From: Deltaproteobacteria bacterium | GTDB lineage: Bacteria; Desulfobacterota; Desulfomonilia; UBA1062 | Reading direction: 5' to 3' | Length of the DNA stretch: 64,000 nucleotides | Assembly: GCA_018436855.1 (NCBI GenBank) | Contig: JAHDKO010000048.1 | Span: forward strand, 1-64,000 | Shown: positions 18,530 to 27,515 of the stretch, in pieces | Position numbering within the stretch: the stretch's first letter is position 1 | Layout of the letters: each line of letters opens with the position of its first letter | The notes under the pieces: generated by a model | Seen by the model: only the letters and a program-made list of their open reading frames with translations | Told to the model about the DNA's origin: nothing | Databases searched by the model: none | Program-made: the position numbers and the translations under genes

Positions 18530-18573
18530 GGTTGACAATAAAACAAATAATGGGTTGACAACAGGTTGACGAT
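18530..18573 (+). repeat. Upstream GGTTGAC triple array
   Basis: Three direct copies of GGTTGAC(A/G)A begin at 18530, 18553 and 18564, spaced 23 and 11 bases apart, that is about two and one helical turns, all on one face of the DNA. The array ends ten bases before the start of the HTH-GHKL-DUF4325 gene. The same motif with the same 23/11 spacing recurs at the end of the gene. It looks like an operator for the gene's own N-terminal winged helix, but binding is inferred only from layout. TTGACA inside the motif also resembles a -35 element. Confidence 0.65.
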
Positions 18574-18582
18574 AGGCACTAT

Positions 18583-19608
18583 ATGCATATGATATCAAGA
18601 GAAGAAGTGCTTGATTTTATCAAGATGAACAAGTCTGTAAACGGGCAGGATGTCGCCGGACATTTTGGAATCTCCCGGCAGGCAGCCAACAAACATATCA
18701 AGGCCCTTCTGATCGAGGGGAAGATCATAAAGGAAGGCGTTACCAGGGGCGCCCGGTACAAGCCGGCCGATACAGCGGGCAGAGCGGTGCCATCACAGGT
18801 CATTCAAAGAAAATATGCATTGAGCGGCCTTGAGGAGCATGAGACATTCAGCCGGATATCAACCATGCTCAATCTAGAAAACAATGTAAGCAGCGCTGCT
18901 TATGCAATCATCAGGCACGCATTTACCGAGATGCTCAATAATGCCATTGATCATTCAATGTCAGAGTCCTGCATTATCCGCTTTAAGCTTGATCAGTACG
19001 AATGCAGCTTCACTGTCCGGGATTTCGGCATCGGCATCTTTCACTCCATCTGCACGAAAATCGGCCTTAAGGATGAACATGATGCGCTCGGGCAGCTCCT
19101 GAAAGGAAAAACCACGACCATGGAGGAGCGGCATTCCGGCGAGGGCGTTTTTTTCACCTCCAAGGCCGGCGACCGGATGTCCATCAGATCACATCGCATA
19201 AGGATCGAATTTGACAATGTCCAGGGAGACGTCATTGTTGAAGAAAAGCGTTTCATCAAAGGGACAGAGATATTTTTCTCCATTTCCAGGCGCTCAAGGC
19301 GGGATTTGTCCGCCATTTTCAGGGAGTACTCACCTGAAATGTTCGATTTCCGGTTCGAGAAAACCAGGGTGCGCGTCAACCTGACAATAAACGAGCTTGT
19401 ATCACGATCCGAGGCCAAGCGGCTCCTGTTCGGCCTTCACAAATTCCGGGAAATCATTCTGGATTTCAGAAAGGTAAAGACCATAGGGCAGGGGTTCGCC
19501 GATGAGATATTTCGCGTCTTTCCCAGGGAAAACCCAGGGACGGTCATAAAAACCGTGAACGAGAACCAGGTCATAGCGCAGATGATCAGGCACGTGGTTG
19601 ACAAATGA
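18583..19608 (+). CDS. HTH - GHKL ATPase - DUF4325 protein
   Basis: A 341-residue protein of unusual architecture. Residues 1-65 form a winged helix (VNGQDVAGHFGISRQAANKH). Residues 85-240 are a histidine-kinase-type ATPase fold with N-box TEMLNNAIDHS (115-125), G1 DFGIGI (147-152) and G2 GEGVFF (186-191). Residues 265-335 match the STAS-like DUF4325 domain. No phospho-acceptor histidine box is seen, so it is more like an anti-sigma/MutL-type ATPase than a kinase. No strong ribosome site; ATG 18583 or 18589 could be used. It stands alone, flanked by the GGTTGAC arrays. Biological role unknown. Confidence 0.82.
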   Translation: MHMISREEVLDFIKMNKSVNGQDVAGHFGISRQAANKHIKALLIEGKIIKEGVTRGARYKPADTAGRAVPSQVIQRKYALSGLEEHETFSRISTMLNLENNVSSAAYAIIRHAFTEMLNNAIDHSMSESCIIRFKLDQYECSFTVRDFGIGIFHSICTKIGLKDEHDALGQLLKGKTTTMEERHSGEGVFFTSKAGDRMSIRSHRIRIEFDNVQGDVIVEEKRFIKGTEIFFSISRRSRRDLSAIFREYSPEMFDFRFEKTRVRVNLTINELVSRSEAKRLLFGLHKFREIILDFRKVKTIGQGFADEIFRVFPRENPGTVIKTVNENQVIAQMIRHVVDK

Positions 19609-19639
19609 AAATTGAACAGGTTGACAATCTGTTGACAAA
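19596..19639 (+). repeat. Downstream GGTTGAC triple array
   Basis: Copies begin at 19596 (GGTTGACAA, inside the last codons of the HTH-GHKL gene), 19619 (GGTTGACAA) and 19630 (TGTTGACAA). The 23- and 11-base spacings are identical to the upstream array and the orientation is the same. The spacer bases differ, so this is not a simple recent duplication of the whole block. Confidence 0.65.
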
Positions 19640-19983
19640 AAGGTTCGAGGGAAAGATGACGTCAGGAACAAGAGAAGGATGTTTTTCCCGCACCGTCTTC
19701 AGCGGTACCGGAAACCGGCAACCGCTTCCAGGGTGATCGGATCTGAAGGCCCGGCCATGAGCGTGAGCGGACAATCAATTGAATGGACCTTCAACGGCAA
19801 ACCTTGTTTCTCCAGCAAGCTCAAGGCGAACCAGACCAGCCCTTCCAAGTACAAGGTGTCGTAAGTGCGCATGCGAAATATCCAAGCAACCAAAAAGTGA
19901 TTATGACTGCGGGATAGCGATTCTGTGTACTAAGTCCTTAAGTAGAGAAGGAGAAGGAGTATTGATGTCATAAGGGCGCTTTC
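19640..19983. other. Non-coding spacer
   Basis: About 340 bases downstream of the second GGTTGAC array and before the 3' end of the small minus-strand cysteine protein. Short frames exist on both strands but none has a ribosome site together with protein-like composition. I see no hairpin or repeat here beyond the array at its left edge. Confidence 0.4.
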
Positions 19984-20181
19984 TTAAGAGCCAGGCTCGT
20001 GCGCCTTCCTGCCGTAGACGCGCTCGTATGCCTTGCAGAACGGGCACAGGCCGTTTTCGATGGACTTGACGAACCAGAAGGCAAAGCCCTTCTGTTCGGC
20101 CCTTGCCCGGCGGCATACCGGGCACTCGACGCACCGCTGCGCCATTTTCCTGTCCCTTTCGCTGACTGCTGCCGGTTTCAT
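19984..20181 (-). CDS. Small double-CxxC protein, function unknown
   Basis: A 65-residue protein (MKPAAVSERDRKMAQRCVEC...) with two CxxC knuckles: CVECPVC near residue 17 and CPFC near residue 48, likely one zinc site. The block GFAFWFVKSIENGLCPFCKA between and around them looks conserved in character rather than random. The start at 20181 is fixed by a near-perfect AAGGAGGT eight bases upstream; longer in-frame readings run through repeat copy B. I do not recognise a named family. No membrane segment or signal. Confidence 0.7.
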   Translation of the reverse strand: MKPAAVSERDRKMAQRCVECPVCRRARAEQKGFAFWFVKSIENGLCPFCKAYERVYGRKAHEPGS

Positions 20182-20279
20182 TTCAGGACCTCCTTTTCTC
20201 TTCCACTGCGTGGAGGAGATACGTGAACACACTGCATCCGGATCCCGACCACGGATGGCCCGTTGGAACAACCTCCGCG

Positions 20280-20398
20280 GGAACCATCCTTCCGGGTCCG
20301 CTTTGGATGACGAAGGAGGTGGGACCGCATTCCCCTTCGATAGTGCGGCGTGAAGTCGAACCGAAGGGCTTGACCTTTCAAAAATCCATGCCGTTGAT
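20280..20398 (+). repeat. Dispersed intergenic repeat, copy B
   Basis: A second copy of the roughly 115-bp element, with blocks GGGTCCGCTT, GACCGCATTCCCCTTC, AGTGCGGC, GAAGGGCTTGACCTTT and ATCCATGCCGTTGAT in the same order and orientation as copy C, to which it is closest. It lies between the 5' end of the double-CxxC gene and the 3' end of the sigma-54 activator gene (both minus strand), so it would be transcribed antisense to them if expressed. Confidence 0.75.
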
Positions 20399-20430
20399 CG
20401 ATGCCGCATGAACAAGAACGGCCCCGGCTG

Positions 20431-22545
<2,115 letters not shown>

Positions 22546-22752
22546 GATCTCAGGCGGACCTCCTCCTCCCATGCAAGATGAGATACGATTCCTCAACATA
22601 TACCATTTAGGGCCTGAAATGAAGGAGGATTTTGGAAAACAAGAGAGGCATGGCCGCGCCTTCGACCGGCAAATTACTATATAATTATATGAATTCACTG
22701 TCTAAAATAACAAGGCCTATCATCGGTGCACGCAGATGATATGTTCATATGG

Positions 22753-22766
22753 CAAACACCTGTTTG
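22753..22766. promoter_or_regulatory. Palindrome overlapping the -35 box
   Basis: CAAACA-CC-TGTTTG is a perfect 6+6 inverted repeat with a two-base centre. Its right half overlaps the TTGACA -35 box at 22764-22769, a classic position for a repressor site in front of the thiolase-like gene. The cognate regulator is not identified. Confidence 0.45.
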
Positions 22767-22792
22767 ACAAAGCACCGGGTAAATCCTATAGT
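22764..22792 (+). promoter_or_regulatory. Sigma-70-type promoter of the thiolase-like gene
   Basis: TTGACA (22764-22769), a 17-base spacer, and TATAGT (22787-22792) give an almost perfect housekeeping promoter. The expected transcription start (about seven bases past the -10) falls at or within two bases of the ATG at 22801, so the message would be leaderless. There is no Shine-Dalgarno sequence before that ATG, in agreement. Confidence 0.6.
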
Positions 22793-22800
22793 CCCCGGTA

Positions 22801-24300
22801 ATGACAGCTCCTTATACCCCCATCCTTGCCGGCGTGGCTCAGTACACCCAGCCGAAGGACATTGAACGTCCGCTCGACCCCATGGGGCTCATGGTCCGCA
22901 CGTGCAGGGCGGCCCTGGACGATGCCGGCTCCGGCAGGCTGCTGGACCTTATCGATGAGGTCCATGTGGTGAATCTGTTCCAGTGGCCCTACCGGGACGC
23001 GCCGGGCATGCTCGCCGAGGCGCTCGGGGTACGTCCCCAAGGGAAATACTACACCCCCATCGGCGGCAACACGCCCCAGATGCTCGTGAACAGGGCCTGC
23101 CGGGCATTGGCCGCAGGCACGGTCCGGGCTGTGCTCATCACCGGGGCGGAGGCCATCTATTCCCTCAGACGCGCCCTGGCGGGAAAGATCGTGCTCGACT
23201 GGCCCGAGAGCGAACCGCCCGAGCATATCGACGGCGAGGAGCGCCAGAGCGTAAACCGGATCGAGGCGGACTACGACCTCTTTTTTCCGGCCGTCATGTA
23301 TCCCCTGTTCGAGACCGCGCTGAGGGAATCGTCCGGCCGTAGCGTCGAGGGGCACCGGGAATATGTGGGCAGGCTCTGGGAACGCTTCTCCCGGACTGCG
23401 GCCGTCAATCCCCATGCCTGGATCAGGAAGGAGCTGAGCGCCCGGGAGATCATCGAGGTTACGCCGGACAACCGCTATATCAACTATCCCTACACCAAAT
23501 GCATGAACGCGAACATCAACGTCGACCAGTCGGCCGCGGTGCTCATGACCACGGCAGAGACCGCACGAAGTCTGGGGATCGACCCGGCAGGATGGGCCTA
23601 CCCCCTGGGAGGGGCGGACTTCTCCGATGTCTGGTACGTGTCCAGGCGGCCCCGGCTCGACTCCTCGCCCGCGATCAGAAACGCCTCCCGGCTCGCGCTG
23701 GAGCAGGCGGGGCTGGATTTGAGCGACATCGACTTCTTCGACCTCTACAGCTGCTTCCCCTCGGCCGTGCAGATCGCCATGAAGGAGATCGGCATTGCAG
23801 AGCATGACCCGAGGGATCTCACCCTCACCGGCGGGCTGGCCTTTTTCGGCGGCCCGGGAAACAACTACTCGCTGCACGGCATTGTCTCCGCGGCCGAGCG
23901 GATCAGGGCCGACCGGTCGAAAAAGGCCATAGTCACTGCAAACGGCTGGTACATCACCAAACACTCCATAGGCGTCTACGGCGGCGACCCACCTGAGCGG
24001 CCCTGGGAAGAGCGGGACGACGCTCCCGTCCAGGCGGCCATCGATGCAGAGGTGCTGCCCGAGCCGGTGGAAAAGGCCGAGGGCGACCTGAGGGTCGAGG
24101 CCTATGTGATACGGCACGACAGGGAGGGCAGGCCTTTGCTCGGCACCGTGATCGGAAGGCTTTCGGACGGACGGAGAGCCCTGGCGCATATCGATGCCGG
24201 GGCAGATGAGCTGGAGGAAATGGAACGGGTCGAAATGGTGGGGCGGACAGGACAGGTGCGCACCATTGTCGAAAAGGCAGGAAATCGGGTGCGCTTGTAA
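22801..24300 (+). CDS. Thiolase-superfamily protein lacking the Cys nucleophile
   Basis: A 499-residue protein with the thiolase fold (PILAGVAQYTQ at the N-terminus, VRAVLITGAEAIYSLRRALA around 108-127, and a GG-rich loop with histidine, FFGGPGNNYSLHG). The usual nucleophile loop carrying cysteine reads IGGNTPQMLVN (87-97) instead. A C-terminal extra domain (about 415-499) resembles the OB-like tail of SCP-x-type thiolases. Similar proteins are annotated as acetyl-CoA acetyltransferases in actinobacteria. Condensing or cleaving activity is doubtful. The start is fixed by the homologous N-terminus. Confidence 0.8.
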   Translation: MTAPYTPILAGVAQYTQPKDIERPLDPMGLMVRTCRAALDDAGSGRLLDLIDEVHVVNLFQWPYRDAPGMLAEALGVRPQGKYYTPIGGNTPQMLVNRACRALAAGTVRAVLITGAEAIYSLRRALAGKIVLDWPESEPPEHIDGEERQSVNRIEADYDLFFPAVMYPLFETALRESSGRSVEGHREYVGRLWERFSRTAAVNPHAWIRKELSAREIIEVTPDNRYINYPYTKCMNANINVDQSAAVLMTTAETARSLGIDPAGWAYPLGGADFSDVWYVSRRPRLDSSPAIRNASRLALEQAGLDLSDIDFFDLYSCFPSAVQIAMKEIGIAEHDPRDLTLTGGLAFFGGPGNNYSLHGIVSAAERIRADRSKKAIVTANGWYITKHSIGVYGGDPPERPWEERDDAPVQAAIDAEVLPEPVEKAEGDLRVEAYVIRHDREGRPLLGTVIGRLSDGRRALAHIDAGADELEEMERVEMVGRTGQVRTIVEKAGNRVRL

Positions 24301-24347
24301 GGTTTCTGACAGGAGGGGCCCCGCAGGGTGTGCACAAGGGAAGCGCG

Positions 24348-24683
24348 ATGAGCAAGAGATTCGGCGGACAGGGGGAATGCAGGGATATGAAAAGCCGGCT
24401 CGCGCTCGAAAGGTTCGCGGGCGGATACCATTGCGCACCGTCGGTGTTCTTGGCCTTCTGCGACGAGCTGTCGATCGGGAAGGACCTTGCCCTGAAAGCC
24501 GCCTGCGGTTTGGGCGCCGGCATGGATCGCAAGGAAGAGGTTTGCGGCGCCGCAACCGGCGGGATCATGGTGATCGGGGCGATGTACGGGAAAGGCGAGA
24601 CCGGCGGGCATTCGGCCCTGGAAGACAACCTGTTCACCGTGCTGGGCGCCATTGTCGGATCGATCGTGAGAGAAAAGGGCTGA
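24348..24683 (+). CDS. C_GCAxxG_C_C family redox-type protein
   Basis: A 111-residue protein with the pattern of the C_GCAxxG_C_C family: an N-terminal CAPSV helix (HCAPSVFLAFCDEL), then LGAGMDRKEEVCGAATGGIMV. The canonical family is about 130-150 residues with further cysteines near the end; this copy ends early (VGSIVREKG), so the last cysteines are missing. It may start at ATG 24348 (AAGGGA upstream) or GTG 24330 (AGGAGGGG upstream). Function is unknown; the family is often linked to redox or metal biology. It is probably cotranscribed with the thiolase-like gene and the next membrane protein. Confidence 0.68.
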   Translation: MSKRFGGQGECRDMKSRLALERFAGGYHCAPSVFLAFCDELSIGKDLALKAACGLGAGMDRKEEVCGAATGGIMVIGAMYGKGETGGHSALEDNLFTVLGAIVGSIVREKG

Positions 24684-24705
24684 TCATGCATCATCGGAGG
24701 TGTTC

Positions 24706-25236
24706 ATGAGGCTTTCCCCCGGCCGGATGCGGCTGCTGAAGTTCGTCCACATCATCCTGTCGTCTGCATGGCTGGCATCGGCAATGATCCTCGTGTTCTT
24801 CTTCACGGCCGTGGTTCCCGAGGCGCCCCGGGCCGACCTGCACGGCATTCTGATCGCGCTCAAGACGATCGACGACTGGGTCATCATCCCTGCGGCGAAC
24901 GGTATACTCATAACCGGGATCGTGTACGGCATCGCCACGCATTGGGGCTGGTTCAGGCACGGCTGGATAACGGCAAAGTGGGCGATCACCCTCTACGGCA
25001 TTCTCTTCGGCACCTTCCTCCTGGGTCCCAAGCTCAACCGGCTGCCCGAGCTCGCGGCGTCCGTTTCCCTCGATTCCCCGCTTCCGGCTGAATTCACTGC
25101 AAATCTCGCGTTCCTGCAGACCTGGGGGCCTGTCCAGCTCGCAACCCTCCTTGCGGCATATCTGCTCCCCGTGTATAAATGGAAGAAAAAGGGCCTTTCC
25201 CCACCGGTACACCGGGCGGAAAGAGACCCTTCTTAG
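24706..25236 (+). CDS. DUF2269-like membrane protein
   Basis: A 176-residue protein with four hydrophobic segments (about 8-30, 52-78, 88-106 and 138-158), of the size and type of DUF2269 proteins. The start at ATG 24706 is preferred over GTG 24700 because CGGAGGT ends five bases before it. It lies 22 bases after the C_GCAxxG_C_C gene. No functional residue can be pointed to, so the family assignment is tentative and the role unknown. Confidence 0.65.
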   Translation: MRLSPGRMRLLKFVHIILSSAWLASAMILVFFFTAVVPEAPRADLHGILIALKTIDDWVIIPAANGILITGIVYGIATHWGWFRHGWITAKWAITLYGILFGTFLLGPKLNRLPELAASVSLDSPLPAEFTANLAFLQTWGPVQLATLLAAYLLPVYKWKKKGLSPPVHRAERDPS

Positions 25237-25288
25237 AATATGGTCCCTGCGATGCATAAGGACCGCCGCAGCGTTCACGACACGGCCT

Positions 25289-25401
25289 GAAACCTCCTCG
25301 CATCCGCTTAGGAGGATTTTGAAGGCAGGGGAGCATTCCCCTTCAACAGTGCGGCTTGAAGTAGGGTCGAAGGGCTTGCCCTTGAGATCCATACCATTGA
25401 T
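25289..25401 (+). repeat. Dispersed intergenic repeat, copy C
   Basis: The copy closest to the apparent consensus: ATCCGCTTAGGAGG, GAGCATTCCCCTTCAACAGT, GCGGCTTGAAG, GAAGGGCTTGCCCTT, ATCCATACCATTGAT. It contains two internal symmetries, CTTCAA...TTGAAG (25341-25361) and AAGGGCTTGCCCTT (25370-25383). It ends 14 bases before the start of the NTF2-like gene. Confidence 0.75.
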
Positions 25402-25415
25402 AAAGGAGTGGTTCA

Positions 25416-25802
25416 ATGACATGGGACGAGGCAACCGGTTTCTGTGACTCGTGGCTGGCCGCCTGGACCGGGAACAACCCGGACAGGCTCATGGAATTCT
25501 ACGCCCTGGATGCATACTATTCCGACCCTTCGGTGCCCGGCGGGTTGAAGGGGCACGAGGGCATCCGGCCCTACATCGAGAGGCTGCTGGCCCGGAATCC
25601 CGGCTGGGAGTGGATGCGGGAGGAGCTGTTCCTGACGGACACGGGCTTCACCCTGAAATGGAGGGCCAGGATCCCGGTGGAAGGCCGCGATGTGGTGGAG
25701 AACGGGCTCGACATCGTCGAGGTCTCGCAGGGGAAGATCACCCGAAACGAGGTGTACTTCGACAGGACGCAGCTCCTTTCGGCCCTGAAGGCGCAGAGAT
25801 GA
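25416..25802 (+). CDS. SnoaL/NTF2-like protein
   Basis: A 128-residue single-domain alpha+beta barrel protein. The pattern WLAAWTGNNPDRLMEFYALDAYYSDPSVPGG... (short excerpts FCDSWLAAWTG, LDAYYSDPS, GLDIVEVSQGKITRNEVYFD) is typical of the SnoaL-like polyketide-cyclase/NTF2 fold, which is used for many isomerase and binding roles. ATG 25416 follows AAAGGAG. The substrate cannot be inferred. Repeat copy C lies directly upstream. Confidence 0.78.
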   Translation: MTWDEATGFCDSWLAAWTGNNPDRLMEFYALDAYYSDPSVPGGLKGHEGIRPYIERLLARNPGWEWMREELFLTDTGFTLKWRARIPVEGRDVVENGLDIVEVSQGKITRNEVYFDRTQLLSALKAQR

Positions 25803-25893
25803 TCAGTGCCCCATCCGCCCCTGCGGCAGGCGTTCCGTTCAGGATGGATCGGAACTGTCCGAACAGGTGACATCCTGACAGAAGGAGGGATTC

Positions 25894-26466
25894 ATGAAAA
25901 AGGTCTTTACCGGGAGAAGCGTGCTCTTCGGGTTTTTTCTGGTGGCCTTCATCATCGTTTTCGAGATCGTTCTGGAAAGGCTCAAGCTTCCGGCCTGGCC
26001 GGCTTTCATTGTCATGATATGCTTTTTCATCGAGCACGAAGACCCCGGGTCGGTGCCTCGCATCCTGATCGGGGGGTTTGCAGGGATCGGCTGTGCGGTG
26101 CTCCTCGGACACGTTGAACCGGCCCTGGCGCCATACCTCGGAGCCGAGGCGTCCAAGCTGCTCTTCATCGGCATCTTCGTGTACTCCATTGTCCTGTTCA
26201 AGGACGCCCTGCCCCCTGTCTTCAACGCCTTTGCCTTCCTGTTCTTCCTGGCGGCCTCCATCGCCTCCCGGGCCCCGAATCCCGAGCCCTATGTCTGGAT
26301 GGGGGTGGAGATCGTGGTAGGCGGGATCTTCATCGTGGGTATTCTCGGCATCAACCGGCTGGTGGATGCCGTTCTCGATGAGGAGAAGGCCGTTGAAGCC
26401 GCTCTCTCGGTCGAGCCCTCGTCCCCTGTGGAAAAGACCACCCAAGAGCCTGATCTCAAACCCTGA
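25894..26466 (+). CDS. Inner-membrane protein, unknown function
   Basis: A 190-residue protein with about five hydrophobic stretches (10-28, 32-50, 55-75, 87-115 and 125-150) followed by a soluble acidic tail of 35 residues. GAAGGAGG lies upstream of ATG 25894. I do not recognise a named family. The next gene follows with no gap, which suggests an operon with the ElyC-like envelope protein. Confidence 0.6.
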   Translation: MKKVFTGRSVLFGFFLVAFIIVFEIVLERLKLPAWPAFIVMICFFIEHEDPGSVPRILIGGFAGIGCAVLLGHVEPALAPYLGAEASKLLFIGIFVYSIVLFKDALPPVFNAFAFLFFLAASIASRAPNPEPYVWMGVEIVVGGIFIVGILGINRLVDAVLDEEKAVEAALSVEPSSPVEKTTQEPDLKP

Positions 26467-27384
26467 TTGCAGCAGGTGACGCCCTTGTTTCTGCTCAAGA
26501 AGATCGTGAGCCAGTTTTTCATGCCCGTGCCCGTTATAACCGGCCTGCTGCTCGCCGGCCTGCTCCTGCTCCGGTTCACCAGGCGCCGGCGCGCGGCCGG
26601 GGCCGTGCTCGTCGCGGCAACGCTCGCGTTTTTGGTCATGGGCTATGGCGTGTTCTCCGATTCGATTCTCGCGGACCTGGAGCGGCGCTACCCGCCGATC
26701 GACATCCAGGCCGCGCGTGGCGCCGGTATCCGGTGGGTGGTCGTTCTGGCGGGCGGGCATGTCTCGAGTGGAAGCCTGCCCGTGGCCAGCCAGCTCCTCG
26801 ATGAGACGCTGGTACGTCTCGTAGAGGGCATCCGCATCCAGCAGAGCCTCCCGGGAGCCCGGCTGCTCGTGTCGGGAGGATGCATCTCCGATCCAGAGGC
26901 AAGCGCGACCCTCATGGCTGAGCTGGCCCGCGGGCTCGGGGTCGAACCGGCGGACATCGTGGTGGAAGACGTGTCCAGGGACACGCATGAAGAGGCACTG
27001 CTCATCCGGCCCATGATAGGGCCGCAGAAGTTCGTCCTGGTGACCTCGGCATACCACATGCCCAGATCCATGGCGCTGTTCCGAGCCCAGGGCATGCAGC
27101 CCGTGGCCGCCCCGGTGGGGCATCGCATCATCGACCGGGATTACCTCTCTGTCTGGTCCTTCTTTCCCCATGCAAACAGGCTCCGCAACTGCGAGATCGT
27201 GATCCACGAGCTGCTGGGCATCCTCCAGGCGCATCTCACCGGCAAGCTCAGGCAGAAGCCCGTGGAAGGAACGGAAGCAGGCTCAGGATCTGCCCCCGAT
27301 GTTTTCGGACCGTCGCGAACGGCTGTCCCATCCCGGGATACGCAGCGTGCCGGTGCGGGATACGCCCGGAGGCAAGGCGCTTGA
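26467..27384 (+). CDS. DUF218/ElyC-like envelope protein
   Basis: Up to 305 residues. Two N-terminal hydrophobic segments precede a YdcF/SanA/ElyC-type DUF218 domain (about 88-245): VVVLAGGH, the acidic ED-VSRDTHEEALL motif, and VLVTSAYHMPRSMALFRAQG. The E. coli homologue ElyC affects peptidoglycan and envelope integrity. The frame opens at TTG 26467; GTG 26476 and TTG 26485 would give a start closer to E. coli ElyC (LFLLKKIV), and no good Shine-Dalgarno decides between them. The C-terminal 50 residues are low-complexity. Confidence 0.78.
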   Translation: MQQVTPLFLLKKIVSQFFMPVPVITGLLLAGLLLLRFTRRRRAAGAVLVAATLAFLVMGYGVFSDSILADLERRYPPIDIQAARGAGIRWVVVLAGGHVSSGSLPVASQLLDETLVRLVEGIRIQQSLPGARLLVSGGCISDPEASATLMAELARGLGVEPADIVVEDVSRDTHEEALLIRPMIGPQKFVLVTSAYHMPRSMALFRAQGMQPVAAPVGHRIIDRDYLSVWSFFPHANRLRNCEIVIHELLGILQAHLTGKLRQKPVEGTEAGSGSAPDVFGPSRTAVPSRDTQRAGAGYARRQGA

Positions 27385-27408
27385 GTCTGGCGGCAGTTCA
27401 TGTATTAT
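27381..27408 (+). promoter_or_regulatory. Candidate sigma-70 promoter
   Basis: TTGAGT (27381-27386), a 16-base spacer and TATTAT (27403-27408) precede the nucleotide-sugar dehydrogenase gene by about 107 bases. The -35 box overlaps the stop codon of the ElyC-like gene. The match is fair only. Confidence 0.35.
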
Positions 27409-27515
27409 ATCCATAAAATGGCAGCATGACGGGCGCCGGGACCGGTATCGCGGTGCGGTATCCCAGGATTCGGGTACGAAAGTTGTTTTAAGAATAAACT
27501 GATCGAGGAGGAATC

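Noticed and set aside
22749-22768. Sigma-54 promoter (TGGCA...TTG) before the thiolase-like gene
   Set aside because: The GG/GC spacing does not fit the -24/-12 consensus, while a near-perfect sigma-70 promoter overlaps the same bases.
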